Positions 52,133 to 60,519 of a DNA stretch of 64,000 nucleotides are shown one piece after another. The notes beneath the pieces are model-generated. The model was given only the letters and a program-made list of their open reading frames with translations. It made no database searches and had not been told where the DNA came from. The stretch is from Streptomyces sp. NBC_01217 (lineage in GTDB: Bacteria > Actinomycetota > Actinomycetes > Streptomycetales > Streptomycetaceae): the NCBI RefSeq assembly GCF_035994185.1, contig NZ_CP108538.1, positions 2,852,001 through 2,916,000 of the forward strand. The letters run 5' to 3'. Position 1 is the stretch's first letter. The number at the start of each line of letters is the position of its first letter. The translations under genes and the position numbers were made by a program.

Positions 52133-52250
52133 GACCGGCCCCCACTCCCTCGTCGCGCCTCTCGCGGCGCAGCCTACGACACGGGGTCTCGCCGGACCGG
52201 GAAGATCCCCGGCCGGCCCGGAACGGACCGCCCCGGACGGGCCCTTCGCC

Positions 52251-52560
52251 TCAGTCCGTGACCCACTCGACCATCCGGTTCTCGTGAAGAGAAGGAAAGC
52301 GTCGCGCAAGGCTGACCGGGGTCGGGTTTTCCACCGCGCTGCACAGGTCACGGAGCATGACGGGCAGGCTGGGCCACAGTTTCGCGTAGTCGGGGTCTCC
52401 GAATGACATCTCCCCGATGGCCCCGAAGCCGTCGGTTCGGTGATCGATGAAGAGGAGGTTCCCAGCCTCCCACTCGGCTACCGCCGACCGGCCGACCGCA
52501 AGAACCACCGCCCGCAGGGGCAAACCCGACCCGGTCGACGCCGAGGCCGCAGCCCCTACC
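52251..52560 (-). pseudogene. Truncated SUKH-like protein
   Basis: The C-terminal half of a protein of this kind: AVGRSAVAEWEAGNLLFIDH, GFGAIGEMSFGDPDYAKLW and MLRDLCSAVENPTPVSLARR. Upstream in the same frame the sequence turns into low-complexity translation without the N-terminal domain or a good start. It is probably a remnant of a duplicated immunity-type gene. Confidence 0.55.
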
Positions 52561-52777
52561 TCGCTCGCGGCACGCCGCGCCGAGGGGCCGTGGGAGCACT
52601 CATAACCTCTTCCACGAGCACAGCACTGGAAAAGGCCAGGCCACAGCATCGCATGGCTCGTCGCACTTGCCCCGAGAGCCACGTGCGCTGCACCTCCGTG
52701 CCACGTCCGCTGCACGCAAAACGCCCCCGAAAAACACGTTTCCCCAGGTCAGAACGATTCTGCCCGGGGACACTCGG

Positions 52778-52851
52778 TGGGGCGGGTGGGACTCGAACCC
52801 ACGGCCGACGGATTATGAGTCCGCTGCTCTAACCGGCTGAGCTACCGCCCC
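52778..52851 (-). tRNA. tRNA with CAT anticodon (elongator Met or Ile2)
   Basis: A 74-nt cloverleaf: acceptor GGGGCGG/CCGCCCC with discriminator A, D-arm AGCTCAGCCGGTTAGAGC, anticodon loop CTCATAA, and T-arm GTGGGTTCGAGTCCCAC. CAT could be elongator Met or, with lysidine modification, Ile2; sequence reading alone does not settle it. No CCA is encoded. Confidence 0.93.
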
Positions 52852-53051
52852 TTTTCGGCGTGGCGCGTACAAGTGTGCGCGCCGTCTGCCGCAGCATAGC
52901 CGGTCATACGATCTCTCGCTCCGGATGGTCGGCTTCGCATGACCATGAAGACAGCGCTGTCCCCTGCCCGGTTCCGGACGGAGCGAAGTAGACGCGAAAG
53001 AGTCACGTGCACCCCACACGCACCACGGCGGAGGGCCGGCGCCGGGCACAC

Positions 53052-53074
53052 GAAAAAGGACCCCGCAGGGTCCT
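53052..53074 (-). terminator. Rho-independent terminator of the tRNA-Asn pair
   Basis: On the minus strand AGGACCC and GGGTCCT form a 7-bp stem followed by five T residues, 12 bp after the end of the downstream tRNA-Asn. It is the most classical intrinsic terminator in the window. Confidence 0.8.
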
Positions 53075-53085
53075 CTTCCGTTCTG

Positions 53086-53158
53086 CTCCCCCGACTGGAC
53101 TCGAACCAGTAACCCTCCGGTTAACAGCCGAATGCTCTGCCAATTGAGCTACAGGGGA
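53086..53158 (-). tRNA. tRNA-Asn (GTT), downstream copy
   Basis: A 73-nt cloverleaf with acceptor TCCCCTG/CGGGGGA, anticodon loop CTGTTAA and T-loop TTCGAGT. It is almost identical to the copy at 53164; the anticodon stem differs (TTCGG/CCGGA, one G-U pair) but still pairs fully. Confidence 0.95.
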
Positions 53159-53163
53159 TCGCG

Positions 53164-53236
53164 CTCCCCCGACTGGACTCGAACCAGTAACCTGCCGGTT
53201 AACAGCCGGCTGCTCTGCCAATTGAGCTACAGGGGA
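53164..53236 (-). tRNA. tRNA-Asn (GTT), upstream copy
   Basis: A 73-nt cloverleaf with acceptor TCCCCTG/CGGGGGA, anticodon loop CTGTTAA and a stronger stem (GCCGG/CCGGC). Five bases separate it from the second copy, so both come from one transcript. Confidence 0.95.
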
Positions 53237-53429
53237 TTGCTGCGTTTGCACCGAACCCTACCTGCCTGGCTCCTGCCGGGCGGCGCGCGCTCGCTGCGAC
53301 ACATACATTAGCGCAAGCAGGGGGGTGCTTTGCCAATCGGTATCGCCCGGGGTGATCTCGGGTGCCCGCGGGTAGGCGGGCAGCACACGTCGCAGTGAGC
53401 GTTGCACTGAGCAAGGAAGGGTGGCAGCC

Positions 53430-53729
53430 ATGCGGTACCGGCTCACGTTCATCGCCGGACTGGCCCTCGGATACGTGATCGGCACGCGGGCCGGGCGCGA
53501 GCGCTACGAGCAGATGAAGAAGTCCGCACGTCAGTTCGCCCAGAATCCTGCCGTGCGCAACACCGCCGAGTCCGCGGCGCAGAGCGGCCGCGATCTGGCA
53601 GGCAAGGCGTACCACGCGGTCAGTGACAAGGTCGGCGACAAGGTGCCCGCCTCGGTGGCCGACCGGGTGCGCTCGCTGCGCGACCGCGGCCGCAACGGCG
53701 AGGACGACTGGGGCACCACCAATACCTAG
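53430..53729 (+). CDS. YtxH-like small membrane-associated protein
   Basis: A 99-residue protein with an N-terminal hydrophobic segment (RLTFIAGLALGYVIGTRAG, residues 4-22) carrying the GYxxGxRAGRERYEQ motif of YtxH-type proteins, followed by an amphipathic helical region. Function unknown; the family is linked to stress. ATG 53430 is preferred over GTG 53421 because AAGGAAGG lies nine bases ahead. Confidence 0.8.
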   Translation: MRYRLTFIAGLALGYVIGTRAGRERYEQMKKSARQFAQNPAVRNTAESAAQSGRDLAGKAYHAVSDKVGDKVPASVADRVRSLRDRGRNGEDDWGTTNT

Positions 53730-53798
53730 CCCGGCCCGCCCGGTCACTGCCGCGCCACCGGTACGGAAACGCTCCGGCGGTGCGGCAGAATCTTGGGT

Positions 53799-55244
53799 AT
53801 GGGCATAGTCGCCGGCTTGGACAGTTCTTCCGCCTTCACGCACATCGTCGTCTGCGATACGGACACGGGCGCCGTGCTGCGCCGGGGGTACGCCGCACAC
53901 CCCGTCGAGGCGAAGGCCACCGAGGTCGACCCGCAGGTGTGGCTGCTCTCGCTCGGTGAGGCGGCCACGGGCGGGCTGCTCGAAGGCGTGCAGGCCATCG
54001 GTGTCTCCGCGCAGCAGCACGGCCTGGTACCGCTGGACCACCAGGGCAATCTCGTACGTCCGGCGCTGCTGGGCAACGACAAGCGGGCTCAGGTCGCCGC
54101 TGCCGATCTGGTCGAGGGGCTAGGCGGGCGGCAGGCCTGGGCCGAGGCCGTCGGGTCGGTTCCGCAGGCCGCGCAGCCGGTGGCGAAGCTGCGCTGGCTG
54201 GCGCGGACCGAACCGGAGGCGGCCCAGCGGGTGGCCTCGGTGCTGCAGCCGCACGACTGGCTGGTGTGGCAGCTGCTGGGGCGCCCTGCCCGGCGGACCA
54301 CCGACCGGGGTGCCGCGTCCGGCACCGGTTACTGGTCGGCGGGCAGCGGTTCCTACCGGCCCGATCTGGTGGAGCTGGCGCTCGGGCGCCAGGCTGCACT
54401 GCCCGAGGTGCTCGGCCCGTCCGACGCGGCCGGGACGACGCCCGAGGGGCTGCTGATCTCGGCGGGGACCGGCGAGACGATGGCGGCGGCGTTCGGGCTC
54501 GGGGTCGGGGCCGGTGACACGGTGGTGTCGCTGGGCGCCTCGGGTTCGGTCATGGCGGTGCACCACGAGGCGCTGTCCGATCCGAGCGGGATGATCACCT
54601 CGTTCGCGGACGCGACCGGGATGCATCTGCCGGTGGTGTACACGTCGAACGCGGTACGCGCGCTGCGCGGGACCGCCGAGATGCTGGGCGTCGAGGGCCT
54701 TGAGGAACTGTCCGCGCTGGCGCTGAAGTCCACGCCGGGCGCCTCCGGGCTCGTACTCCTGCCGTATCTGGAGGGCGAGCGCACCCCGCATCTGCCGCAC
54801 ACGGCGGGGACGCTGTGCGGGCTGCGGCGCGAGTCGATGAAGCCGGAGCATCTGGCACGGGCGGCGTTCGAGGGGATGCTGTGCTCGCTGGCCGACGCGC
54901 TCGATGTGCTGCGCGAGCGGGGTGTCGAGGTGCGCAGGGTGTTCCTGCTGGGTGCGGCGGCCGAACTGCCCGCGGTACAGGGGCTCGCGCCCGCGCTGTT
55001 CGGTACGCAGGTGGTCGTGCCGCAGCCCGCCGAGTACGCGGCGCTGGGTGCGGCCCGGCAGGCGGCCTGGGCGCTGGGGGTCTCACAGGGGACGCTCGAT
55101 CCGCGCACTCCCCCGGCCTGGCAGGGCGCGGCGGCGCAGGTGCTTGAGCCGGGCGAGGAGACGTCGGTCGGCCAGGCTGTGCTCCAGCAGTACCGGGCGA
55201 CGCGGGACCAGATCCATCCGGGGGCGTTCGACTCCGCGTCCTGA
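53799..55244 (+). CDS. FGGY-family carbohydrate kinase-like protein (probable pseudokinase)
   Basis: A 481-residue protein with the full FGGY sugar-kinase fold and greatest likeness to actinobacterial xylulokinase (LDSSS, GVSAQQHGLVPLD, HDWLVWQLLG, GAASGTGYW). Motifs that bind ATP or act as base are changed: the phosphate-1 motif DSSTQSTK is DSSSAFTH, the catalytic Asp of the GDN motif is Glu226 (GETMAAAFG), the GTSG loop is GASG, and GGGARS is GAAAEL (385-390). Sugar binding may remain while phosphorylation is lost. No xylose isomerase or sugar transporter is next to it. TTG 53793 is an alternative start. Confidence 0.85.
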   Translation: MGIVAGLDSSSAFTHIVVCDTDTGAVLRRGYAAHPVEAKATEVDPQVWLLSLGEAATGGLLEGVQAIGVSAQQHGLVPLDHQGNLVRPALLGNDKRAQVAAADLVEGLGGRQAWAEAVGSVPQAAQPVAKLRWLARTEPEAAQRVASVLQPHDWLVWQLLGRPARRTTDRGAASGTGYWSAGSGSYRPDLVELALGRQAALPEVLGPSDAAGTTPEGLLISAGTGETMAAAFGLGVGAGDTVVSLGASGSVMAVHHEALSDPSGMITSFADATGMHLPVVYTSNAVRALRGTAEMLGVEGLEELSALALKSTPGASGLVLLPYLEGERTPHLPHTAGTLCGLRRESMKPEHLARAAFEGMLCSLADALDVLRERGVEVRRVFLLGAAAELPAVQGLAPALFGTQVVVPQPAEYAALGAARQAAWALGVSQGTLDPRTPPAWQGAAAQVLEPGEETSVGQAVLQQYRATRDQIHPGAFDSAS

Positions 55245-55289
55245 GCCGGACACCCTGCGTGACCCGACCGGGTACATCTGACGGAGACC

Positions 55290-55350
55290 GACCCTCCACA
55301 TATGTACTCGGTCTTTTTTTTGACCTGGTCTTGAATAAAATCGTTCGCTG
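55290..55350 (+). promoter_or_regulatory. AT-rich promoter region of the ABC exporter pair
   Basis: A run of eight T residues and TTGAATAAAATCG lie in an otherwise very GC-rich context, 65-125 bp before the exporter start. TTGAAT could serve as a -35-like element. Which bases are used cannot be decided. Confidence 0.4.
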
Positions 55351-55413
55351 TCCCCGTCGGGGGTACCGGAAAATGGGTCGACTCCCGACCTCTGCCGACT
55401 CCGAGAGACACGC

Positions 55414-57147
55414 GTGCTCATAAAACTCCTGCGGGCCTTTCTCGGCCCGTACAAGAAACCCATCCTGCTGCTGGTCCTCCTCCAACTCCTGCAGACCTGC
55501 GCCAGCCTCTATCTGCCCACCCTGAACGCCGACATCATCGACAACGGTGTCGTCAAGGGGGACACGGGCTACATCCTGGAGTTCGGCGGCATCATGATCG
55601 CCGTCAGCCTCGCCCAGGTGGTCTGCAACATGGGGGCCGTCTACTACGGCGCCCGCACCGCGTCCGCACTCGGCCGCGACGTCCGGGCGTCGATCTTCGA
55701 CCGGGTGCAGTCGTTCTCGGCACGTGAGGTCGGCCGGTTCGGGGCACCGTCCCTGATCACGCGTACGACCAATGACGTGCAGCAGGTCCAGATGCTGGTC
55801 CTGATGACGTTCACGCTGATGGTCTCGGCGCCGATCATGTGCGTCGGCGGCATCATCATGGCCCTCGGCCAGGACGTCCCGCTGTCGGCGGTGCTGCTCG
55901 CGGTGGTGCCGGTGCTCGGCATCGCGGTGAGCCTGATCGTCAAGCGGATGCGTCCGCTGTTTCGCACCATGCAGGAGCGGGTCGACACCGTGAACCGGGT
56001 GCTGCGCGAGCAGATCACCGGCAATCGTGTCATCCGCGCCTTCGTCCGCGACGGTTACGAGGAGGAGCGTTTCCGCGGCGCCAACAACGAACTGACCGAT
56101 GTGGCACTGTCCACCGGCCGGCTGATGGCGCTGATGTTCCCGACCGTGATGACGGTCGTGAACGTGTCGTCGATCGCCGTGGTCTGGTTCGGTGCGCACC
56201 GCATCGACAGCGGCGGCATGGAGATCGGCGCGCTGACCGCGTTCCTCGCCTATCTGATGCAGATCGTCATGTCGGTGATGATGGCCACCTTCATGTTCAT
56301 GATGGTGCCGCGCGCCGAGGTATGCGCCGAGCGCATCCAGGAGATCCTGGAGACCGAGTCGAGCGTGGTTCCGCCCGTCGAGCCGGTCCGCGAACTGCGC
56401 GCCCATGGCCATCTGGAGGTCCGCGGCGCGAACTTCCGCTACCCGGGCGCAGAGGAGCCGGTGCTGCGGTCGGTGGATCTGGTGGCCCGCCCCGGCGAGA
56501 CCACCGCGATCATCGGATCGACGGGCAGCGGGAAGTCGACGCTGCTCGGACTCGTACCGCGGCTCTTCGATGTGACGGACGGTCAGGTGCTGGTCGACGG
56601 CACGGACGTACGCACGCTGGAGCCGACGCTGCTGGCGAAGACCGTGAGTCTCGTCCCGCAGAAGCCGTATCTGTTCTCCGGGACGGTCGCGACGAACCTG
56701 CGGTACGGAAACCCGGACGCCACCGACGAGGAGCTGTGGCACGCGCTGGAGGTCGCGCAGGCCAAGGAGTTCGTAGAGGAACTGGAGCACGGCCTGCACG
56801 CGCCGATCGCGCAGGGCGGCACCAATGTCTCCGGCGGGCAGCGACAACGGCTCGCGATCGCCAGGACGCTGGTGCAGCGGCCGGAGATCTATCTCTTCGA
56901 CGACTCGTTCTCCGCGCTCGACTACGCCACCGACGCCGCGCTGCGCGGGGCGCTGGCGCTGGAGACGGCCGAGTCGACCGTGGTGATCGTCGCGCAGCGG
57001 GTGTCCACCATCCGCGACGCCGACCGGATCCTGGTGCTGGACGAGGGCCGGGTCGTCGGCTCCGGCACCCATCACGAGCTGATGGACGGCAATGAAACGT
57101 ACCGGGAGATCGTGCTCTCCCAGCTGACGGAAGCGGAGGCCGCGTAA
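55414..57147 (+). CDS. ABC exporter half-transporter, degenerate-site subunit
   Basis: A 577-residue type IV exporter subunit: six membrane segments (10-320) and an ATPase domain with Walker A GSTGSGKST and signature VSGGQRQRL. The Walker B motif is IYLFDDSFSALD, with Asp in place of the catalytic Glu, and the switch residue after VVIVAQR is Gln instead of His. This pattern is that of the non-catalytic partner in heterodimers such as TM287/288. GTG start; its TAA overlaps the next ATG by one base. Confidence 0.92.
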   Translation: MLIKLLRAFLGPYKKPILLLVLLQLLQTCASLYLPTLNADIIDNGVVKGDTGYILEFGGIMIAVSLAQVVCNMGAVYYGARTASALGRDVRASIFDRVQSFSAREVGRFGAPSLITRTTNDVQQVQMLVLMTFTLMVSAPIMCVGGIIMALGQDVPLSAVLLAVVPVLGIAVSLIVKRMRPLFRTMQERVDTVNRVLREQITGNRVIRAFVRDGYEEERFRGANNELTDVALSTGRLMALMFPTVMTVVNVSSIAVVWFGAHRIDSGGMEIGALTAFLAYLMQIVMSVMMATFMFMMVPRAEVCAERIQEILETESSVVPPVEPVRELRAHGHLEVRGANFRYPGAEEPVLRSVDLVARPGETTAIIGSTGSGKSTLLGLVPRLFDVTDGQVLVDGTDVRTLEPTLLAKTVSLVPQKPYLFSGTVATNLRYGNPDATDEELWHALEVAQAKEFVEELEHGLHAPIAQGGTNVSGGQRQRLAIARTLVQRPEIYLFDDSFSALDYATDAALRGALALETAESTVVIVAQRVSTIRDADRILVLDEGRVVGSGTHHELMDGNETYREIVLSQLTEAEAA

Positions 57148-59078
57148 TGGCCGGTCCTGGCGGACGCATGATGGCGGGCGGGGCGCCGACCGACCGGTCC
57201 ATGGATTTCAAGGGCTCTTCGAAGCGGCTGCTGAAGCGCTTCGCCACGGAGAAGACCTCGCTGTACGTGATGCTGCTGGCCTGTGTGCTGAGCGTCGGCC
57301 TCTCGGTGGTCGGGCCGAAGATCCTCGGCAGGGCGACGGACCTGGTGTTCGCCGGGGTCGTCGGCCGGCGGATGCGGGAGGGAACGACCAAGGAGCAGGC
57401 CATCGACGGCCTGCGCAGGACCAACAGCGGCCTCGCCGACATGCTCTCCGGGGTGGACTTCGTCCCCGGTCACGGCATCGACTTCGGCGCTGTGGGCGAC
57501 GTACTGCTGGTGGCACTGGCGGTCTATGTCGGTGCCGGGCTGCTGATGCTGGTAGCGACCCGGCTGTCGATCAGGATCATCAACGCGGTCGTGTTCCGGC
57601 TGCGCGAGGACATCCAGACGAAGCTGTCGCGGCTGCCGCTGTCCTACTTCGACCGGGCCAAGCGCGGCGAGGTGCTCAGCCGGGCGACCAACGACATCGA
57701 CAACATCTCGCAGACGATGCAGCAGACGATGGGCCAGCTCATCAACTCCCTGCTCACCATCGTCGGCGTACTGGTCATGATGTTCTGGGTCTCGCCGCTG
57801 CTGGCGCTGGTCGCGCTGGTGACGGTGCCGCTCTCGGTGGTCGTGGCCGCGAAGGTCGGCAAGCGGTCGCAGCCGCAGTTCGTGGCGCAGTGGAAGGTGA
57901 CGGGCAAGCTCAACGCCCACATCGAGGAGATGTACACCGGACACACCCTGGTGAAGGTCTTCGGACGGCAGGAGGAGTCCGCGAAGGACTTCGCCGAGCA
58001 GAACGAGGCGCTGTACGAGGCGGGCTTCAGGGCGCAGTTCAACAGCGGGGTCATGCAGCCGCTGATGATGTTCGTCTCCAACCTGAACTATGTGCTGATC
58101 GCCGTCGTCGGTGGTCTGCGGGTCGCCTCGGGTTCGCTGTCGATCGGTGATGTGCAGGCGTTCATCCAGTACTCGCGGCAGTTCTCGATGCCACTGACCC
58201 AGGTCGCCTCGATGGCGAACCTGGTGCAGTCGGGCGTCGCGTCGGCCGAGCGGATATTCGAGCTGCTGGACGCCGAGGAGCAGGGCGCCGACCCCGCACC
58301 GGGCACTGGCGAGCATCCCGAGGAGCTGCGGGGCAGCGTCTCACTGGAGAAGGTGTCGTTCCGTTACGACCCGGAGAAGCCGCTCATCGAGGGTCTGTCG
58401 CTGAACGTCGAGCCGGGTCACACGGTCGCGATCGTCGGCCCGACCGGCGCGGGCAAGACCACGCTCGTCAATCTGCTGATGCGCTTCTACGAGGTGACGG
58501 GCGGCCGGATCACCCTCGACGGGGTCGACGTGGCGAAGATGTCGCGCGACGACCTGCGGTCGGGGATCGGCATGGTCCTCCAGGACACCTGGCTGTTCGG
58601 CGGGTCCATCGCGGAGAACATCGCGTACGGCGCTTCGCGCAAGGTCACCCGGGAGGAGATCGAGGAGGCGGCGCGGGCGGCCCACGCCGACCGCTTCATC
58701 CGCACCCTGCCGGACGGCTACGACACGGTGATCGACGACGAGGGCTCCGGCGTCAGCGCGGGCGAGAAGCAACTGATCACCATCGCGCGGGCATTCCTGT
58801 CCGACCCGGTGATCCTGGTGCTCGACGAGGCGACGAGCTCCGTCGACACCCGTACCGAGGTGCTGATCCAGAAGGCGATGGCGCGTCTGGCGCACGGCCG
58901 TACGAGCTTTGTGATCGCGCACCGGCTCTCCACCATCCGGGACGCCGACGTCATCCTGGTGATGGAGAACGGCTCGATCGTCGAACAGGGCACGCACGAC
59001 GAGCTGTTGGACGCCGGGGGCGCGTACGCCCGGCTGTATTCGGCGCAGTTCGCGCAGGCGGTCGCCGAGGTCGACTAG
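57147..59078 (+). CDS. ABC exporter half-transporter, catalytic subunit
   Basis: A 643-residue partner: membrane domain with an extended loop after the first segment (about 70-115), ATPase domain with Walker A GPTGAGKTT, Walker B ILVLDEATSSVD and switch His in VIAHRLS. The signature is VSAGEKQL rather than LSGGQ. Together the pair has one full and one defective ATP site, the usual design of heterodimeric multidrug exporters. Substrate unknown. Confidence 0.93.
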   Translation: MAGPGGRMMAGGAPTDRSMDFKGSSKRLLKRFATEKTSLYVMLLACVLSVGLSVVGPKILGRATDLVFAGVVGRRMREGTTKEQAIDGLRRTNSGLADMLSGVDFVPGHGIDFGAVGDVLLVALAVYVGAGLLMLVATRLSIRIINAVVFRLREDIQTKLSRLPLSYFDRAKRGEVLSRATNDIDNISQTMQQTMGQLINSLLTIVGVLVMMFWVSPLLALVALVTVPLSVVVAAKVGKRSQPQFVAQWKVTGKLNAHIEEMYTGHTLVKVFGRQEESAKDFAEQNEALYEAGFRAQFNSGVMQPLMMFVSNLNYVLIAVVGGLRVASGSLSIGDVQAFIQYSRQFSMPLTQVASMANLVQSGVASAERIFELLDAEEQGADPAPGTGEHPEELRGSVSLEKVSFRYDPEKPLIEGLSLNVEPGHTVAIVGPTGAGKTTLVNLLMRFYEVTGGRITLDGVDVAKMSRDDLRSGIGMVLQDTWLFGGSIAENIAYGASRKVTREEIEEAARAAHADRFIRTLPDGYDTVIDDEGSGVSAGEKQLITIARAFLSDPVILVLDEATSSVDTRTEVLIQKAMARLAHGRTSFVIAHRLSTIRDADVILVMENGSIVEQGTHDELLDAGGAYARLYSAQFAQAVAEVD

Positions 59079-59110
59079 AGGAAGCCGACCGGAAGAAGCA
59101 GTGATCGCGG

Positions 59111-59145
59111 CAAGGAGGGCCCGTCCGGCGGACGGGCCCTCCTTG
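59111..59145. terminator. Bidirectional hairpin terminator
   Basis: A perfect 16-bp stem (59111-59126 with 59130-59145) and a 3-base loop separate the ABC exporter pair from the convergent sigma-factor gene, whose stop is at 59166. Confidence 0.85.
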
Positions 59146-59165
59146 CGCGGGGGTGCGGCGGCGGG

Positions 59166-60305
59166 TCAGTCCAGGTAGCCGCGGAGCTGGTCGGCGAAGG
59201 CGTGGTCCCGCAGCTTGTTGAGGGTCTTGGACTCGATCTGACGGATGCGTTCGCGTGTCACGCCGAAGATCCTGCCTATCTCCTCAAGGGTGCGGGGCCG
59301 CCCGTCGTCCAGCCCGTACCGCAGCTGGACCACCTTGCGTTCACGCTCGCCGAGCGTGGAGAGCACCGCTTCCAGGTGCTCGCGCAGCAGCAGGAAAGCG
59401 GCGGACTCGACGGGGGACGCGGCATCGCCGTCCTCGATCAGGTCGCCGAGGGCGACATCCTCCTCCTCGCCGACCGGGGCGTGCAGTGAGACGGGTTCCT
59501 GGGCCAGCCGCAGGACTTCACCGACCCGCTCCGGGGTGAGGTCGAGCTGGTCGGCGACCTCCTCGGGCGTCGGCTCGTAGCCGCGCTCCTGGAGCATCCG
59601 GCGCTGGACCCGTACGACGCGGTTGATCAGCTCGACGACATGGACCGGGACCCTTATGGTCCGCGCCTGGTCGGCGAGGGCGCGGGACATGGCCTGCCGG
59701 ATCCACCAGGTCGCGTACGTCGAGAACTTGTAGCCCCGGGCGTAGTCGAACTTCTCGACCGCCCTGATCAGTCCGAGGTTTCCCTCCTGGACCAGATCGA
59801 GCATGGTCAGCCCGCGGCCGACATAGCGTTTCGCGACGGAGACGACGAGGCGGAGGTTGGCCTCGATCAGACGGCGCTTGGCCACCCGCCCCATGACCAC
59901 CAACCGGTCGAGATCGACGGCCAGTCGGGTGTCGGGGTCGGGGGTGCTCGCGAGCCGTTCCTCGGCGAAGAGACCGGCCTCGACGCGGCGGGCGAGCTCC
60001 ACCTCGTCGGCGGCGGTGAGCAGCGGGATCCGGCCGATCTCCCGCAGGTACTGACGGAAGAGGTCGGAGGAAGGACCGGCGGTCTCCGGGCGGCCCCGCG
60101 GCTGGGGCGGTTCGGGCGCCTGGGGCAGCTCCTCCATGAGTGCCTCGGGTGGGTCGGGTGGATCGGGTGGATCGGACGGTATCTGCGGCTCCACCGCGGT
60201 CTTCTGCGGCTCCACCGCGGTCTCCGGATGATGCACGGCCCGGTTCTGCGCGGGGATTGCCGAGACGTGCTCGGTTTCGGTCAGGGTCAGGGTCCGGGTC
60301 TGCAC
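59166..60305 (-). CDS. hrdA: RNA polymerase principal-type sigma factor (HrdA)
   Basis: A 379-residue sigma-70 group 1/2 factor. After a Pro/Glu-rich N-terminal region come region 1.2 ([20 protein letters not shown]), region 2 ([32 protein letters not shown]), region 3 and region 4 ([20 protein letters not shown]). Region 1.1 is not apparent. Adjacency to dnaG and length fit HrdA, an accessory principal-like sigma; HrdB is larger. GTG 60305 has GGAGG 8 bases ahead. The N-terminal region contains a 21-bp tandem repeat (60182-60223) giving TAVEPQ twice. Confidence 0.85.
   Translation of the reverse strand: MQTRTLTLTETEHVSAIPAQNRAVHHPETAVEPQKTAVEPQIPSDPPDPPDPPEALMEELPQAPEPPQPRGRPETAGPSSDLFRQYLREIGRIPLLTAADEVELARRVEAGLFAEERLASTPDPDTRLAVDLDRLVVMGRVAKRRLIEANLRLVVSVAKRYVGRGLTMLDLVQEGNLGLIRAVEKFDYARGYKFSTYATWWIRQAMSRALADQARTIRVPVHVVELINRVVRVQRRMLQERGYEPTPEEVADQLDLTPERVGEVLRLAQEPVSLHAPVGEEEDVALGDLIEDGDAASPVESAAFLLLREHLEAVLSTLGERERKVVQLRYGLDDGRPRTLEEIGRIFGVTRERIRQIESKTLNKLRDHAFADQLRGYLD
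60182..60223. repeat. 21-bp tandem repeat inside hrdA
   Basis: Two adjacent copies of a 21-base unit (60182-60202 and 60203-60223) with identical sequence encode repeated TAVEPQ residues in the disordered N-terminus. Just beside it are shorter GGATCGGGT repeats giving PPDPPDPP. Confidence 0.8.
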
Positions 60306-60519
60306 GGGGGCGACCTCCAGGTGATCGCTGCCGGACCGCGGGGATGGAGGACCACCGCCCGGTGGTCCTGCCGCGCTCCGATGACTCAGGCACCGCCCCC
60401 AGTGTGGAGTACGACACATCGCTGCCACGAGGGGCGTGCGCGGACTTTCTGAGTCCGGTCCGTGACCGGCCGGATACGGTGACGGCGGGCGCACCGCCGC
60501 GGGGGTCGCCCCGTCCCCG

